From NCBI RefSeq assembly GCF_001619615.1, contig NZ_LQQP01000034.1, positions 26,150 to 90,149 of the forward strand: 64,000 nucleotides of DNA, read 5' to 3'. This DNA is from Microbacterium sp. T32 (lineage in GTDB: Bacteria; Actinomycetota; Actinomycetes; Actinomycetales; Microbacteriaceae). Under the pieces are notes generated by a model. That model saw only the letters and a list, made by a program, of their open reading frames with translations, was not told the DNA's origin and ran no database searches. The first letter of the stretch is position 1. Each line of letters starts with the position of its first letter. This document shows, piece by piece, positions 52,339 through 62,944 of the stretch. The position numbers were made by a program, and so were the translations under genes.

Positions 52339-53097
52339 TTACTCGTCGTTCTCGAGCTCGGCCGCCACCTCGGGGCTCATGTCGAAGTTGGTGTAGACGT
52401 TCTGCACGTCGTCGCTGTCTTCGAGCGCGTCGATGAGACGGAACACCTTGCGCGCGGTGTCGGCGTCGACCTCGACCTTGAGCGACGGGACGAACTCGAC
52501 GTCGGCGGAGTCGTACTCGATGCCGGCGTCCTGCAGCGCGGAGCGGACGGTCACCAGGTCGCTCGCCTCGGTGATAACGCCGAAGCCGTCACCGTGCGGC
52601 TCGACCTCTTCGGCACCGGCCTCGAGGACCGCGAGCATGACGTCGTCCTCGGTCGTGCCCTCGGACGGGACGACGATGACGCCCTTGCGGCTGAAGTTGT
52701 AGGCGACGCTGCCGGGGTCGGCGAGCGTGCCGCCGTTACGGCTGAGCGCGGTCCGCACCTCGGCCGCGGCGCGGTTCTTGTTGTCGGTCAGACATTCGAT
52801 GAGGAACGCCACGCCGTTGGGGCCGTAGCCCTCGTACATGATCGAGGCGTACTCGACGGCCTCGCCGCCGATACCCGCGCCGCGCTTGATCGCGCGGTCG
52901 ATGTTGTCTTTGGGGACCGAGGTCTTCTTGGCCTTGAGCACCGCGTCGAAGAGCGTCGGGTTGCCCTGGAGGTCCGCCCCACCGAGCTTGGCGGCGACCT
53001 CGATGTTCTTGATGAGCTTGGCCCACGACTTGGCGCGGCGGGCGTCGACGACCGCCTTCTTGTGCTTGGTCGTGGCCCATTTGGAGTGTCCGGACAT
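52339..53097 (-). CDS. yebC: YebC/PmpR family protein
   Basis: The product is a YebC-type protein, described as a DNA-binding regulator or as a translation factor for proline stalls depending on the member. The protein has 252 residues. The N-terminus [22 protein letters not shown] and [23 protein letters not shown] are family signatures. The ATG at 53097 lacks a good ribosome binding site, but TAGACT lies 7 bases upstream and its TAG is also the pdxT stop codon. Confidence 0.95.
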   Translation of the reverse strand: MSGHSKWATTKHKKAVVDARRAKSWAKLIKNIEVAAKLGGADLQGNPTLFDAVLKAKKTSVPKDNIDRAIKRGAGIGGEAVEYASIMYEGYGPNGVAFLIECLTDNKNRAAAEVRTALSRNGGTLADPGSVAYNFSRKGVIVVPSEGTTEDDVMLAVLEAGAEEVEPHGDGFGVITEASDLVTVRSALQDAGIEYDSADVEFVPSLKVEVDADTARKVFRLIDALEDSDDVQNVYTNFDMSPEVAAELENDE

Positions 53098-53104
53098 GCG
53101 TTCC

Positions 53105-53110
53105 AGTCTA
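53105..53110 (-). promoter_or_regulatory. Candidate -10 box for leaderless yebC mRNA
   Basis: TAGACT on the minus strand is followed by GGAACGC and then the yebC ATG. The first three bases are the pdxT stop codon. Confidence 0.45.
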
Positions 53111-53717
53111 GAGCGAGGGCGCCGCGACCCCGGCGCGCGTGCGGACGCGGTCGAGGAACCGCGCGTGGAAGCGCGTCTCGCCCGTGGATTCGGGGTGGAA
53201 CGCGAGCCCGAGGAGGTTGTCCTGCTCCACGGCCACGACCCGCCCGTCGGACAGAGTCGCCAGGGGGGTGGCATCCGGGCCCGTCTCGGTCACCACGGGC
53301 GCGCGGATGAACACGGCGTGCACCGGCGGATCCCCCAGGACCGGGACGGCGAGGTCGGTCTCGAACGACTGCGTCTGAGAGCCGAAGGCGTTGCGCTGCA
53401 CGCGGACGTCGAGTCCGCCGAAGGTGCGCTGGCCGACGATCGCGCCGTCGATCCGGTCAGCGAGGAGGATCAGCCCCGCGCACGTACCGAGGACCGGGAG
53501 ACCGTCGGCGATCGCGGCGCGGATCGGGTCGAACAGGCCGAACGCGCGCGCGAGCTTGTCGATGACGCTGGACTCGCCGCCGGGGAGGACGAGTCCGTCA
53601 ACCTCGGCGAGCTCCGACGTGCGCCGGACGGGCCGGGCGTCGGCGCCCAGGTCCGCGAGCACGCGCAGGTGCTCGCGGACGTCGCCCTGCAGGGCGAGGA
53701 CGCCGACGCGGGGGCTG

Positions 53718-53728
<11 letters not shown>
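53108..53728 (-). CDS. pdxT: Pyridoxal 5'-phosphate synthase glutaminase subunit
   Basis: The product delivers ammonia from glutamine to PdxS in the DXP-independent vitamin B6 pathway. The protein has 206 residues. The triad is Cys83 ([10 protein letters not shown]), His178 and Glu180 (FHPE), and LPGGES near 48-53 is the second signature. The GTG at 53728 lies inside the end of pdxS (11-base overlap). Confidence 0.96.
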
Positions 53729-54602
<874 letters not shown>

Positions 54603-54633
54603 TGCGATTCCCTTCGCGCTTCGGGGCGCTTCT

Positions 54634-54649
54634 TTTGGCTTAGGCCAAA
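54634..54649. promoter_or_regulatory. Candidate operator between pdxST and pdxR
   Basis: TTTGGC-TTAG-GCCAAA is a perfect 6-bp inverted repeat in the 94-bp divergent intergenic region. It lies next to a candidate pdxS -10 box (TACGGT, minus, 54649-54654) and between candidate -35 and -10 (TAGCAT, 54653-54658) positions of the regulator gene. Confidence 0.6.
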
Positions 54650-54696
54650 CCGTAGCATGACGCAGGACATAGGCTGGAGCGAGCGAGAGGGGGCGT

Positions 54697-56037
54697 ATGT
54701 CGGTCGACATCACCGGGCGCTCGGCATCCGAGATCGCCGCGGACCTGCGGGAGCGCATCGAGCGCGGACAGCTGCAACCGGGCGACGTGCTCGCCCCCGT
54801 GCGCACCCTCGCCGCCGAGCTCGGCGTCAACCGCAACACCGTCGTCGCCGCGTACCGCCTGCTCGCCCAGGCCGGACTCGTCGTCGCGCGCGGGCGCGGC
54901 GGCACCCGCGTCGCCGGCCACGCGCCCGTGGCGCAGGAGGGCTACGCGGCCGGAACCGTGCTGCGCGATGTCGGTACGGGCAACCCCGACCCGACGCTCA
55001 TCCCGGACCCCGCCGCCGCCCTCGCGCGGTCGGGGCGCCCGGTGCTCTACGGCGAGCCGGTCGTCGACCCGGGGCTGGAGGAGTGGGCCCGCGCCTGGAT
55101 GTCGGAGCAGCTCCCCGACCCCGACCCCCGCATCACCGTCACGAGCGGCGCCAGTGACGCCATCGAGCGCCTGCTCGCGCAGGCTTTGCAGCGCGACGAC
55201 GCCGTGGCGCTCGAGGACCCCTGCTTCCTGTCCGCGCTGCACACCGTGCGTCAGGGCGGTTACCGGGCTGTGCCGGTGGCGGTGGATGCCGAGGGGATGA
55301 CGGTCGAGGGACTCCGGGCCGCTCTGGCCGACGGCGTCCGGGCGGTCATCTGCACGCCGCGCGCCCACAACCCCACGGGCGCGAGCCTCACCGAGCAGCG
55401 CGCGGCGCAGCTGCGCGAGGTCCTCGCCGACCACCCGTACGTGCTCGTCATCGAGGACGACCACTTCTCGCTGCTGTCCCGCGTGCCGTTGCGCACCGTC
55501 ATCGGCCCGGCGCAGCAGCGGTGGGCGCGCATCCGTTCGGTGTCGAAGTTCCTCGGACCCGACATGTGCCTCGCGGTCGTGGCATCCGATGACGAGACCG
55601 CCGACCGGCTCGCGCTGCGTCTGACCCCGGGCACGACCTGGGTGAGCCACATCCTCCAGCGGCTCACGCTCGCGCTCGTCACCGATCCCGAGGTGCGCGA
55701 GGGAATCGACCGGGCCGCGGCGCATTACGCCGAGCGCAACGACGCCTTCGCGGCGGCCCTCGCGGCGCGTGGTCTGCCGACGCCGGTCGGCGACGGCCTG
55801 AACCTGTGGGTGCCGCTCCCCGCACCGGCCGCGCGCGTCCGCGAGGACCTCATGCGCCGCGGATGGCTGGTGCGCGACGGCGACCACTTCTTCCTCTCCC
55901 CCGACACCGCCGGCGACTACCTCCGTCTCACCGTGCACCAGCTCTCGGACGCGGAGGCGGTCGCGCTCGCCGACGACATCGCGAGCGCCGTCACCGCGCT
56001 CCGGCCCGCGCCGCGAGGTGGGAGGATCGAAGGATGA
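54697..56037 (+). CDS. pdxR: MocR/GntR-type regulator of vitamin B6 genes (PdxR/PtsJ-like)
   Basis: This 446-residue regulator has an N-terminal GntR winged helix (about 5-70: [41 protein letters not shown]) and a C-terminal class I aminotransferase-like domain. The PLP lysine is in SVSKFLGPD near 283. It sits divergent to pdxST and overlaps pdxY by 3 bases, so control of B6 synthesis and salvage by bound PLP is likely. The ATG at 54697 follows GAGGGGG. Both names PdxR and PtsJ are used for such proteins. Confidence 0.88.
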   Translation: MSVDITGRSASEIAADLRERIERGQLQPGDVLAPVRTLAAELGVNRNTVVAAYRLLAQAGLVVARGRGGTRVAGHAPVAQEGYAAGTVLRDVGTGNPDPTLIPDPAAALARSGRPVLYGEPVVDPGLEEWARAWMSEQLPDPDPRITVTSGASDAIERLLAQALQRDDAVALEDPCFLSALHTVRQGGYRAVPVAVDAEGMTVEGLRAALADGVRAVICTPRAHNPTGASLTEQRAAQLREVLADHPYVLVIEDDHFSLLSRVPLRTVIGPAQQRWARIRSVSKFLGPDMCLAVVASDDETADRLALRLTPGTTWVSHILQRLTLALVTDPEVREGIDRAAAHYAERNDAFAAALAARGLPTPVGDGLNLWVPLPAPAARVREDLMRRGWLVRDGDHFFLSPDTAGDYLRLTVHQLSDAEAVALADDIASAVTALRPAPRGGRIEG

Positions 56038-56885
56038 AGGTCCTCTCGATCCAGTCGGCCGTCGCGTACGGTCACGTCGGAAACTCGGCCGCCGTCTTCC
56101 CGCTGCAGCGTATCGGCGTCGAGGTGCTGCCCGTCTACACGGTCAACTTCTCGAACCACACCGGCTACGGCGCGTGGCGCGGGCCGCTCATCTCCCCCGC
56201 CGACGTCGCCGACGTCATCACCGGGATCGAAGAGCGCGGAGTCCTCGGCGAGATCGACGTGGTCCTGTCCGGATACCAGGGCGGCGAGGGCATCGCCGAC
56301 GTCATCATCGACGCGGTCGCGCGGGTGAAGCAGGCGAATCCGGATGCCGTCTACGCGTGCGACCCGGTCATGGGCAACGCCAAGTCCGGCTGCTTCGTGG
56401 CCCCGGCGATCCCCGACCTCCTGCGCGAACGCGTGATCCCCGTCGCGGACATCATCACGCCCAACCAGTTCGAGCTGGGGTTCCTCACCGGCACCGAGCC
56501 GGGCAGCATCGAGTCCACGCTCGAATCCGCCGACCTCGCGCGCGCCCGAGGACCCCGCACCGTCCTCGTCACGAGCGTCGAGCGGCCCGACCGCGAACCC
56601 GACACCATCGAGATGATGGTCGTCGACGACGCCGGTGCGTGGATCGTGCAGACGCCGCTCATCCCGATGAAGGCCAACGGCTCGGGCGACGTCACCGCGG
56701 CCCTCTTCACCGCTCACTATCGCCGGACTGGGGATGCCGCGGACGCGCTCGCCCGCACGGCCTCCAGCGTCTTCGACCTGCTGTCGAACACCTACGAGGC
56801 GGGCTCGCGCGAGCTGCTGCTCATCGAGTCGCAGGAGGCGTACGCCCACCCGCGCCTGCAGTTCTCCGTGCGTCAGGTGCGCTGA
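56034..56885 (+). CDS. pdxY: Pyridoxal kinase
   Basis: This ribokinase-fold enzyme phosphorylates pyridoxal in B6 salvage. The protein has 283 residues. SIQSAVAYGHVGNSAA near 5-20, ACDPVMGN and the anion hole KANGSGDVTAALF are family motifs; the catalytic aspartate is in GSGD. The ATG at 56034 overlaps the regulator stop (ATGA), so the two genes are co-transcribed. Confidence 0.95.
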   Translation: MKVLSIQSAVAYGHVGNSAAVFPLQRIGVEVLPVYTVNFSNHTGYGAWRGPLISPADVADVITGIEERGVLGEIDVVLSGYQGGEGIADVIIDAVARVKQANPDAVYACDPVMGNAKSGCFVAPAIPDLLRERVIPVADIITPNQFELGFLTGTEPGSIESTLESADLARARGPRTVLVTSVERPDREPDTIEMMVVDDAGAWIVQTPLIPMKANGSGDVTAALFTAHYRRTGDAADALARTASSVFDLLSNTYEAGSRELLLIESQEAYAHPRLQFSVRQVR

Positions 56886-56909
56886 GGTCGCTCGGCGCTG
56901 CGTCGGGCG

Positions 56910-57527
56910 TCAGCCGCCGTAGACCTCGGTGTAGGCGGTGAGCCAGGCGTCGGCGTCGTCGGGGCAGAGGAACGACGTGCCGTAGACCATGAGGCTCGCG
57001 ATGGGCGCTTCGGCGTTCGCACGATCCGTCCCCTGCAGGTCGGCGGGGACGAGCTGGGCGAGGATCGGCGATGTGGCCACGTGGGCCTGCAGGGTCGTGG
57101 CATCCACGCGGTGGTAGCTCAGAATGGCGGTCTCGCACGCATCGGCGACCAGCGCGAGCGAGAGGCTCTCGTCGCGATCCGTCCACTCGATGCCCTGCTG
57201 AGCCGCGTAGTCCTTCTGTTCCGCGACGAACTGCTTCTGCGCCGGGGTCACGGCGACCAGCGGCGTTCCGTCCAGGGGCAGTTGCTGCTCTTCGAAGAAG
57301 CGCTCCCGCTCCGCGAACGCGGCGTCTACGTCGTCGCCCGTGAGGGGACCCGCGGAATCATCCGGGGAGGCGAAGGGCGTCGGGCCGGCGGACTCGCCCG
57401 GCGCCGTCAGCGGTGCCCGCATCCCGTCGGGTCCGAGCGGGCTCGGCAGGCGAATGCACCCGGTCGTGGTGCCGAGCGCCGTGGCGACGAGGAGGGTCAG
57501 GGCGAGGGGACGGAGCCGAGCCTTCAT
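56910..57527 (-). CDS. Putative lipoprotein of unknown function
   Basis: This 205-residue protein has a basic start, a hydrophobic stretch (LALTLLVATALG) and a TTGC lipobox-like motif ending at Cys24; position -3 is Thr, so the lipobox is degenerate. A Pro/Ser/Gly-rich linker and a soluble acidic domain follow, with two cysteines (near 131 and 189) that could form a disulfide. No known family was recognised. The start ATG has TAGCGT 6 bases upstream; GAGGGG directly before it could also serve as a close ribosome binding site. Confidence 0.75.
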   Translation of the reverse strand: MKARLRPLALTLLVATALGTTTGCIRLPSPLGPDGMRAPLTAPGESAGPTPFASPDDSAGPLTGDDVDAAFAERERFFEEQQLPLDGTPLVAVTPAQKQFVAEQKDYAAQQGIEWTDRDESLSLALVADACETAILSYHRVDATTLQAHVATSPILAQLVPADLQGTDRANAEAPIASLMVYGTSFLCPDDADAWLTAYTEVYGG

Positions 57528-57533
57528 CCCCTC

Positions 57534-57539
57534 ACGCTA
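57534..57539 (-). promoter_or_regulatory. Candidate -10 box for the lipoprotein gene
   Basis: TAGCGT on the minus strand is followed by GAGGGG and then the ATG. The same hexamer precedes aroQ and ruvC at nearly the same distance. Confidence 0.45.
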
Positions 57540-57581
57540 GCCGCGCACCGGTGACGGACCCGCGGGCTTGCGGCGGAGCGG

Positions 57582-58148
57582 TCACGCGTTCCAGGCGTCG
57601 GCGACCGTGCGACGCACGTCGCCGAGCAGCTGCGGTAGCGCCTTCGTTTTGGCGATGATCGGGAAGAAGTTCGCGTCCGACGCCCACCGCGGAACGATGT
57701 GCTGGTGCAGGTGCGCGTCGACGCCGGCGCCGGCGATGGCGCCCTGGTTCATGCCGAGGTTGAACCCGTCGCACCGCGACACCGCTCGGAGCACGCGCAT
57801 CCCGCGCTGCGTCAGCGCGCCGATCTCGGCCACCTCTTCGTCGGTCGCCTGGTCGTAGGTCGCGATGTGGCGGTACGGGCACACGAGCAGGTGCCCGGAG
57901 TTGTACGGGAACAGGTTCAGCAGTACGTACGCGCTCTTCCCCCGCGCGACGATCAGGCCGTCCTCGTCCGACTTCCCCGGAGCCGCGCAGAACGGGCAGT
58001 TCTGCTCCATCGGTTCGCGCCCGGCCTGGATGTAGGCCATGCGGTGCGGGGTCCACAGGCGCTGGAACTCGTCCGGCACCCCCGGGAGGTCCGCGGCCGC
58101 GACGATCTCGACGCCGTCGGCCGCGGAGGCATCCGGTTCGGTCGTCAC
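57582..58148 (-). CDS. HIT family nucleotide hydrolase or phosphorylase
   Basis: This 188-residue histidine-triad protein has the active motif [10 protein letters not shown] near 143-152. CPFC near 51-54 is an N-terminal zinc-site motif seen in actinobacterial HIT proteins next to thrS. Such proteins act on diadenosine polyphosphates or adenylated compounds; the exact substrate is not known. The GTG at 58148 overlaps the thrS stop (GTGA). Confidence 0.9.
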   Translation of the reverse strand: MTTEPDASAADGVEIVAAADLPGVPDEFQRLWTPHRMAYIQAGREPMEQNCPFCAAPGKSDEDGLIVARGKSAYVLLNLFPYNSGHLLVCPYRHIATYDQATDEEVAEIGALTQRGMRVLRAVSRCDGFNLGMNQGAIAGAGVDAHLHQHIVPRWASDANFFPIIAKTKALPQLLGDVRRTVADAWNA

Positions 58149-60154
58149 GCGAGGTCCTCGGCGGTGTCGACGAGGGCCTTCGTCGCGATCGCGCCGGTGA
58201 TGCGCGCGACGGCCTCGTCGACCGGGATGCCGTTGAGCTGCGTGCCGTCGCGGAAGCGGAACGACACGGTGCCACCGGCCCGGTCCGCCTCGCCCGCGAT
58301 GAGCTGCAGCGGCACCTTCTGCGTGGTGTGGGTGCGGATCTTCTTCTGCATGCGGTCGTCGCTGTGATCGACCTCCGCGCGCACGCCCTTCGCGCGGAGC
58401 TCCGCGACGATACCGTCGAGGTACTCGCCGTACTCCGCGGCGACGGGCACCGCCACGACCTGCACGGGCGAGAGCCACACCGGGAACGCGCCCGCGTAGT
58501 GCTCGAGCAGGATCGCGAAGAAGCGCTCCACCGAGCCGAACAGCGCACGGTGGATCATGACCGGGCGGTGCTTCTCGCCGTCGGGTCCGGTGTACTCGAG
58601 CTCGAAGCGCTCGGGCTGGTTGAAGTCGAGCTGGATCGTCGACATCTGCCAGGTGCGGCCGATGGCGTCGCGCGCCTGCACCGAGATCTTCGGCCCGTAG
58701 AACGCCGCTCCACCCGGGTCGGGCACGAGCTCGAGCCCCGAGGCCTCGGCGACCTCGCGAAGAGTCTCGGTCGCCTCGGTCCACAGCGTGTCGTCGCCGA
58801 TGAACTTGGGGTTGCCCTCCTCCTTCGTCGACAGCTCGAGGTAGAAGTCGTGCAGACCGTAGTCGCGCAGCGTCTGCAGGACGAAGTCGAGGCTGTGGGT
58901 CAGCTCGCCCTTCACCTGGTCGGCGGCGACGTAGATGTGCGTGTCGTCCTGGGTCATGCCGCGCACGCGGGTCAGGCCCGCGAGCGTGCCGCTCTTCTCG
59001 TAGCGGTAGACCGACCCGAACTCGCTCAGCCGCAGCGGCAGCTCGCGGTAGCTGCGTCCGCGCGAGCGGAAGATCAGGTTGTGGAACGGGCAGTTCATGG
59101 GCTTCAGGTAGTACTCCTGGCCCTCGCGCGTCACGTGGCCGTCGGCATCCACCACTTCGTCGAGCGTCATCGGGGGGTACATGCCGTCCGCGTACCACTG
59201 CAGGTGGCCGCTCGTCATGAACAGGTCGCCCTTGGTGATGTGCGGCGTGTTCACGACCTGATAGCCGCTGGCGAGCAGACGCTCGCGCATGTAGCGCTCG
59301 ATCTCGTAGCGGATGATTCCGCCCTTGGGGTGGAAGACGCTCAGGCCCGGACCGATCTCATCGGGGAACGAGAACAGGTCGAGTTCCTTGCCGAGCTTGC
59401 GGTGGTCGCGCTTGGCGGCCTCCTCGAGACGGTGCTGGTACGCGCGGAGGTCGTCCTTGGTCGCCCACGCGGTGCCGTAGATGCGCTGCAGCTGCGGGTT
59501 CTTCTCGCTGCCGCGCCAGTAGGCGCCCGCGATGCGGGTGAGATCCCAGCCGTTGCCGATCAGGCGCGTGCCGGGAACGTGCGGTCCGCGGCACAGGTCT
59601 TTCCAGACCGTCTCGCCGTCGCGGTTCACGTTGTCGTAGATCGTCAGCTCGCCGGCGCCGACCTCGACGCTCGCGCCTTCGGCGGCTTCGGCGGACCCGC
59701 CCTTGAGGCCGATGAGCTCGAGCTTGAACGGCTCGTCGGCGAGCTCGGCACGGGCCTCGTCGTCGGTGACGACACGACGCACGAACCGCTGGTTCTCGCG
59801 GACGATCCGCTCCATCTCCTTCTTGATGACCTTCAGGTCTTCGGGAGTGAAGGGATCGTCGACCTGGAAGTCGTAGTAGAAGCCGTCGGTGACGGGCGGA
59901 CCGATGCCCAGGTTCGCCTGCGGCTTCACGCGCTGCACGGCCTGCGCCAGCACGTGCGCCGTCGAGTGCCGCAGGATCGACAGGCCCTCGGGGCTGTCGA
60001 TCGTCACCGGCTCGATCCGGTCGTGCGCGTGGACGGTCGTCGCGAGGTCTTTGAGCTCACCGTTCACGCGCAGGGCGACGACCGAACGGTCGGGGAAGAG
60101 GGCGAAGCCGTCGGCGGGGTAGGTCTGCTCCGACGGCAGGGCGGCATCAGTCAA
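58145..60154 (-). CDS. thrS: Threonyl-tRNA synthetase
   Basis: The product charges tRNA-Thr. The protein has 669 residues. The order is an N-terminal TGS domain, an editing domain ([11 protein letters not shown]), a class II catalytic core with MNCPFHN (zinc Cys) and an anticodon domain ([12 protein letters not shown] onward). The TTG at 60154 follows AGGAG with good spacing. No T-box leader is visible in the 81-bp upstream region. Confidence 0.97.
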   Translation of the reverse strand: MTDAALPSEQTYPADGFALFPDRSVVALRVNGELKDLATTVHAHDRIEPVTIDSPEGLSILRHSTAHVLAQAVQRVKPQANLGIGPPVTDGFYYDFQVDDPFTPEDLKVIKKEMERIVRENQRFVRRVVTDDEARAELADEPFKLELIGLKGGSAEAAEGASVEVGAGELTIYDNVNRDGETVWKDLCRGPHVPGTRLIGNGWDLTRIAGAYWRGSEKNPQLQRIYGTAWATKDDLRAYQHRLEEAAKRDHRKLGKELDLFSFPDEIGPGLSVFHPKGGIIRYEIERYMRERLLASGYQVVNTPHITKGDLFMTSGHLQWYADGMYPPMTLDEVVDADGHVTREGQEYYLKPMNCPFHNLIFRSRGRSYRELPLRLSEFGSVYRYEKSGTLAGLTRVRGMTQDDTHIYVAADQVKGELTHSLDFVLQTLRDYGLHDFYLELSTKEEGNPKFIGDDTLWTEATETLREVAEASGLELVPDPGGAAFYGPKISVQARDAIGRTWQMSTIQLDFNQPERFELEYTGPDGEKHRPVMIHRALFGSVERFFAILLEHYAGAFPVWLSPVQVVAVPVAAEYGEYLDGIVAELRAKGVRAEVDHSDDRMQKKIRTHTTQKVPLQLIAGEADRAGGTVSFRFRDGTQLNGIPVDEAVARITGAIATKALVDTAEDLA

Positions 60155-60235
60155 GGCGGTCTCCTGGATGGGTCGATTCCAGGCTACCCGCCGGGCGTGG
60201 CCTCAACGGCACGCCGCGTGCCGCATAGTGGAGCG

Positions 60236-61384
60236 GTGACTCTGGCCATCATCGGCGGCGTGCTGTGGATCCTCGGCATCATCGCTCTCCTCGTCGGCAT
60301 CTTTCCCGTCGACCAGGCTCTCGCCGTCGCCGACCGCGTCTGGCCCATCCTGCTGTTCGTCGTCGCGGTCACGATCGTGGCGGAGCTGGCATCCAAGGCG
60401 GGATTGTTCGACGTCGTGGCCGCTCGCCTCGCCCGGATCGCCCGCGGACGGACCGCGTGGCTGTGGGTGCTGGTGGTGGCCCTGGCCACCGTCGCGTCGG
60501 CCTTCCTCTCGCTCGACACGACCGCGGTGCTCCTGACCCCGGTCGTCGTGGCCATGGCGGTCGCGCGCAAGCTCGACCCGCTGCCCTTCGCGTTCGTCAC
60601 GGTGGTGCTCGCGAACACCGCGTCGCTCGTGCTGCCGGTGTCGAACCTCACGAACCTGCTGGCATCCGACGCGCTCGGCGGGCACGACCCGGTCGCCTTC
60701 CTCGCCCTCCTCGGCCCGTCCGCGCTGATCGCCATCGCGGTGTCGGTGGCGGTCCTGACGGCGGTGTTCCTCCGGAAGCTGCCGAAGACCTACCCGGATG
60801 CCGCCTCCCCCGTCGTTGCGGACCCGGTCCTGTTGCGCGTCTCCGCGATCGTCACGGTGGCGCTGCTGCCGTTGCTCGTGATCGGACTGGATCCGTGGAT
60901 GCCGGCCCTCGCGGCCGCGGTGGTGCTCGTCGTCGCGTTCGCCCTGCGCGCGCCGCGGGCCCTCGGCATCCGTCTCGTACCCTGGTCGCTGCTCGTGTTC
61001 GCGGGCGGGCTGTTCCTCGCCGTCGGAGCGCTGGAGGCGGTGGGGATCGGGCGCGTGACCTCGGTGCTCGCCGGCTCGGGCGACGATCTCGTGTCGCTGT
61101 GGCAGCTGGCCGGCGTCGGCGCTCTCGCGGCGAACGGGATCAACAACCTCCCGGCCTATCTCGCGATGGAGTCGGTTGCGGGGTCCCCCGTCCGCCTCGC
61201 CGCGCTGCTGATCGGCGTGAACGCCGGGCCCATCGTGACACCGTGGGCGTCGCTGGCCACGCTGCTGTGGCACGACCGTCTCGTCGCCGCCGGGGTCGAG
61301 GTGCGGTGGAGCCGGTTCATCCTGCTGGGTGCCGTGATCGCGCCGCTGATCCTGGTGCTGGCCGTGCTGCCGCTGACGCTCTGA
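60236..61384 (+). CDS. Ion transporter of the ArsB/NhaD type
   Basis: This 382-residue integral membrane protein has about ten or eleven hydrophobic segments. DTTAVLLTPVVVAMA and NTASLVLPVSNLTNLL near 99-140, and ANGINNLPAYLAME near 300-313, match the repeat motifs of the ion transporter superfamily (ArsB, NhaD, SLC13). Arsenite, sodium or dicarboxylate are possible substrates. No ars regulator lies nearby. The GTG at 60236 has a weak TGGAG ribosome binding site. Confidence 0.8.
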   Translation: MTLAIIGGVLWILGIIALLVGIFPVDQALAVADRVWPILLFVVAVTIVAELASKAGLFDVVAARLARIARGRTAWLWVLVVALATVASAFLSLDTTAVLLTPVVVAMAVARKLDPLPFAFVTVVLANTASLVLPVSNLTNLLASDALGGHDPVAFLALLGPSALIAIAVSVAVLTAVFLRKLPKTYPDAASPVVADPVLLRVSAIVTVALLPLLVIGLDPWMPALAAAVVLVVAFALRAPRALGIRLVPWSLLVFAGGLFLAVGALEAVGIGRVTSVLAGSGDDLVSLWQLAGVGALAANGINNLPAYLAMESVAGSPVRLAALLIGVNAGPIVTPWASLATLLWHDRLVAAGVEVRWSRFILLGAVIAPLILVLAVLPLTL

Positions 61385-61386
61385 CG

Positions 61387-61779
61387 TCAGCTCTCGTACG
61401 CGCGCCCCCAGGCTTTGCGAGGTTCGATGAGCCAGACGGCGAAACCCCGGCGGAACTCGTAGGGCTTGCCCGTGTACAGGGTCGCGATGCGGTCGATGTA
61501 GGGCAGCGCCCTGCCGCCGTCGATGCGTTCGACGGCCTCGCCGCGGACGAAGGCCATGGAGAGCGGATCGTCGACAGCCGTCACCGAGATCGCGACGCGG
61601 GGATCGCGCAGCAGGTTCCGGTCTTTGAGCGTTCCCGCTTCGATGAAGACCGAGAGGAGCTCCCCCTCGACGCCGACCCAGACAGGGACGCTGTGCGGGG
61701 AACCGTCACGCATCAGGGTCGCGAGGTGTGCCACCGCCGGCGCTTCGAAGTACGGCTTCGCTGTCGTCCAGTCGCTCAT
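61387..61779 (-). CDS. PPOX-type split-barrel protein, F420 or flavin dependent
   Basis: This 130-residue protein has a split beta-barrel fold (pyridoxamine phosphate oxidase-like). The N-terminal AHLATLMRDGSPHSVPVWVG and LKDRNLLRDPRVAISV are the usual cofactor-binding segments. In Actinobacteria such proteins often use F420, but no residue here decides this. It converges with the permease gene, whose stop is 2 bases away. Confidence 0.82.
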   Translation of the reverse strand: MSDWTTAKPYFEAPAVAHLATLMRDGSPHSVPVWVGVEGELLSVFIEAGTLKDRNLLRDPRVAISVTAVDDPLSMAFVRGEAVERIDGGRALPYIDRIATLYTGKPYEFRRGFAVWLIEPRKAWGRAYES

Positions 61780-61818
61780 GCGGTCGACAACCCGCGCGTC
61801 GTCTCGGTCATTCCCTGC

Positions 61819-62202
61819 CTACCGATGCGCGGCCATGGGCGCCTGATCGTTGGGGACCTCGCGGAAGACCATCTCCCCGCGGTGCGGGGTCTCACGCACG
61901 GTGGAGTCGTCGGGCTCGGGCACGACGTACAGTCCCCGGCCCGAGTTCGCGTTGTACGTGAGGGCGTGCAGCCACGTGTTGCTGAGCTGCGGATTGCGGC
62001 TGCCGTGGTACTTGAACACCATCGAGACGTTCGGGTGGATGTAGACGGTCGTGCGCCCACCACCGGTGCTGATGTCGTCCTTCCACGTGAAGGGGAAGCT
62101 CTCGCCGCGCCGCACCTTGGCCATGATGACGGCCTGAAGATGGGCGAGGAGACGGTCCTCGAAATCGACCTTGATGTTGCCGTCGTAAATGAATTTGCCC
62201 AT
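61819..62202 (-). CDS. DUF7882 family protein
   Basis: This 127-residue protein has the Microbacteriaceae-type pattern MGKFIYDGNIKVDFEDRLLAHLQ, RRGESFPFTWKDD and a C-terminal GLYVVPEP. Related proteins are sometimes labelled ATP-dependent DNA ligase, but no ligase motif is present. The function is unknown. The ATG at 62202 follows GGAGG. The family is nearly restricted to Microbacteriaceae and supports the taxonomic call. Confidence 0.85.
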   Translation of the reverse strand: MGKFIYDGNIKVDFEDRLLAHLQAVIMAKVRRGESFPFTWKDDISTGGGRTTVYIHPNVSMVFKYHGSRNPQLSNTWLHALTYNANSGRGLYVVPEPDDSTVRETPHRGEMVFREVPNDQAPMAAHR

Positions 62203-62310
62203 AAAGAACCTCCGAACGGCATCCCGACAGCCGCGCATTCCTGGCGAGAAATGACGAACGCGGGAAAGGGGGGATGCCGCTTCTGTCACGGGCAACATCT
62301 CGCGATTCGC

Positions 62311-62349
62311 CCCGAAACGCAAACCCACTTGCCTCCGGGACGTTTCGGG
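62311..62349 (-). terminator. Inverted repeat 3' of the second PPOX gene
   Basis: CCCGAAACG (62311-62319) and CGTTTCGGG (62341-62349) are perfect 9-bp arms around a 21-base loop, 12 bases past the gene end. No U tract follows, so terminator function is uncertain. Confidence 0.45.
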
Positions 62350-62360
62350 TCTAGGGGTCG

Positions 62361-62774
62361 TCAGGCTCCGCGGGAGATCCGGAGGATGACGCGATCGCCG
62401 GCGCGGCGCTGAAGCCGACGCATCAGAGCCTCGAACCCGGTGATGGCGCGGAACTGCCATCCGTACTTCCGCCGGAGGGCGGCGTCGGCTCGCTGATCCT
62501 CGGTACTCGGTCCGGCGATGCGTGCATGCGCCTGCACCGTGATGGCATCCGGGGCCACCGCCCCCATTCGGGAGCAGGGCCGCAGCGTCACACGGGCGTC
62601 GTTCCGCACGCGCTTGACCTTGCCCGTGTTCCGCTCGGTCGTCACGACGAGTTCGTCGCCGTCCCGGGCGATCCACACCGGCGTCGCGACCTCTTCCCCA
62701 TTTCTGCGGAACGTTCCGAGCGAGACGAAAGGAGAGGCGGCGATTTCACGCCAGAGAGAGTCGGGGACGGTCAT
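62361..62774 (-). CDS. PPOX class F420-dependent oxidoreductase
   Basis: This 137-residue split-barrel protein has the features FVSLGTFRRNGEEVATPVWIARDGDELVVTT and RVTLRPCSRMG, which match a family (Rv2061-like) known to bind F420 or related cofactors. The C-terminus is basic (MRRLQRRAGDRVILRI). The ATG at 62774 has TAGTGT 6 bases upstream and no ribosome binding site, fitting a leaderless mRNA. Confidence 0.85.
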   Translation of the reverse strand: MTVPDSLWREIAASPFVSLGTFRRNGEEVATPVWIARDGDELVVTTERNTGKVKRVRNDARVTLRPCSRMGAVAPDAITVQAHARIAGPSTEDQRADAALRRKYGWQFRAITGFEALMRRLQRRAGDRVILRISRGA

Positions 62775-62780
62775 TTGCCC

Positions 62781-62786
62781 ACACTA
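62781..62786 (-). promoter_or_regulatory. Candidate -10 box for leaderless PPOX mRNA
   Basis: TAGTGT on the minus strand is followed by GGGCAA and then the ATG of the PPOX gene. Confidence 0.45.
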
Positions 62787-62944
62787 TCGGCCCGCGGATC
62801 TCCCGGATCCGGTCTTGCGGTGCGGTGGCTTCAGGCCGCACAGTGCGCGCTCTTAGGAAACCCGGAGCATTGTTCACACGTTTGGAACATGTCGTACGTG
62901 TGTGCTTCCGATGCCCCTGCCAGGCTCGGAACGAGGAGGTTCGC

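Noticed and set aside
61819..62202. ATP-dependent DNA ligase
   Set aside because: This label is sometimes given to the family, but no ligase KxDG motif or nucleotidyltransferase fold is present in 127 residues.
62872..62923. LexA-type SOS box before the 62945 gene
   Set aside because: A CACACGT/ACGTGTG inverted repeat and a GGAACATGT string are present, but neither fits the actinobacterial GAAC-N4-GTTC pattern.
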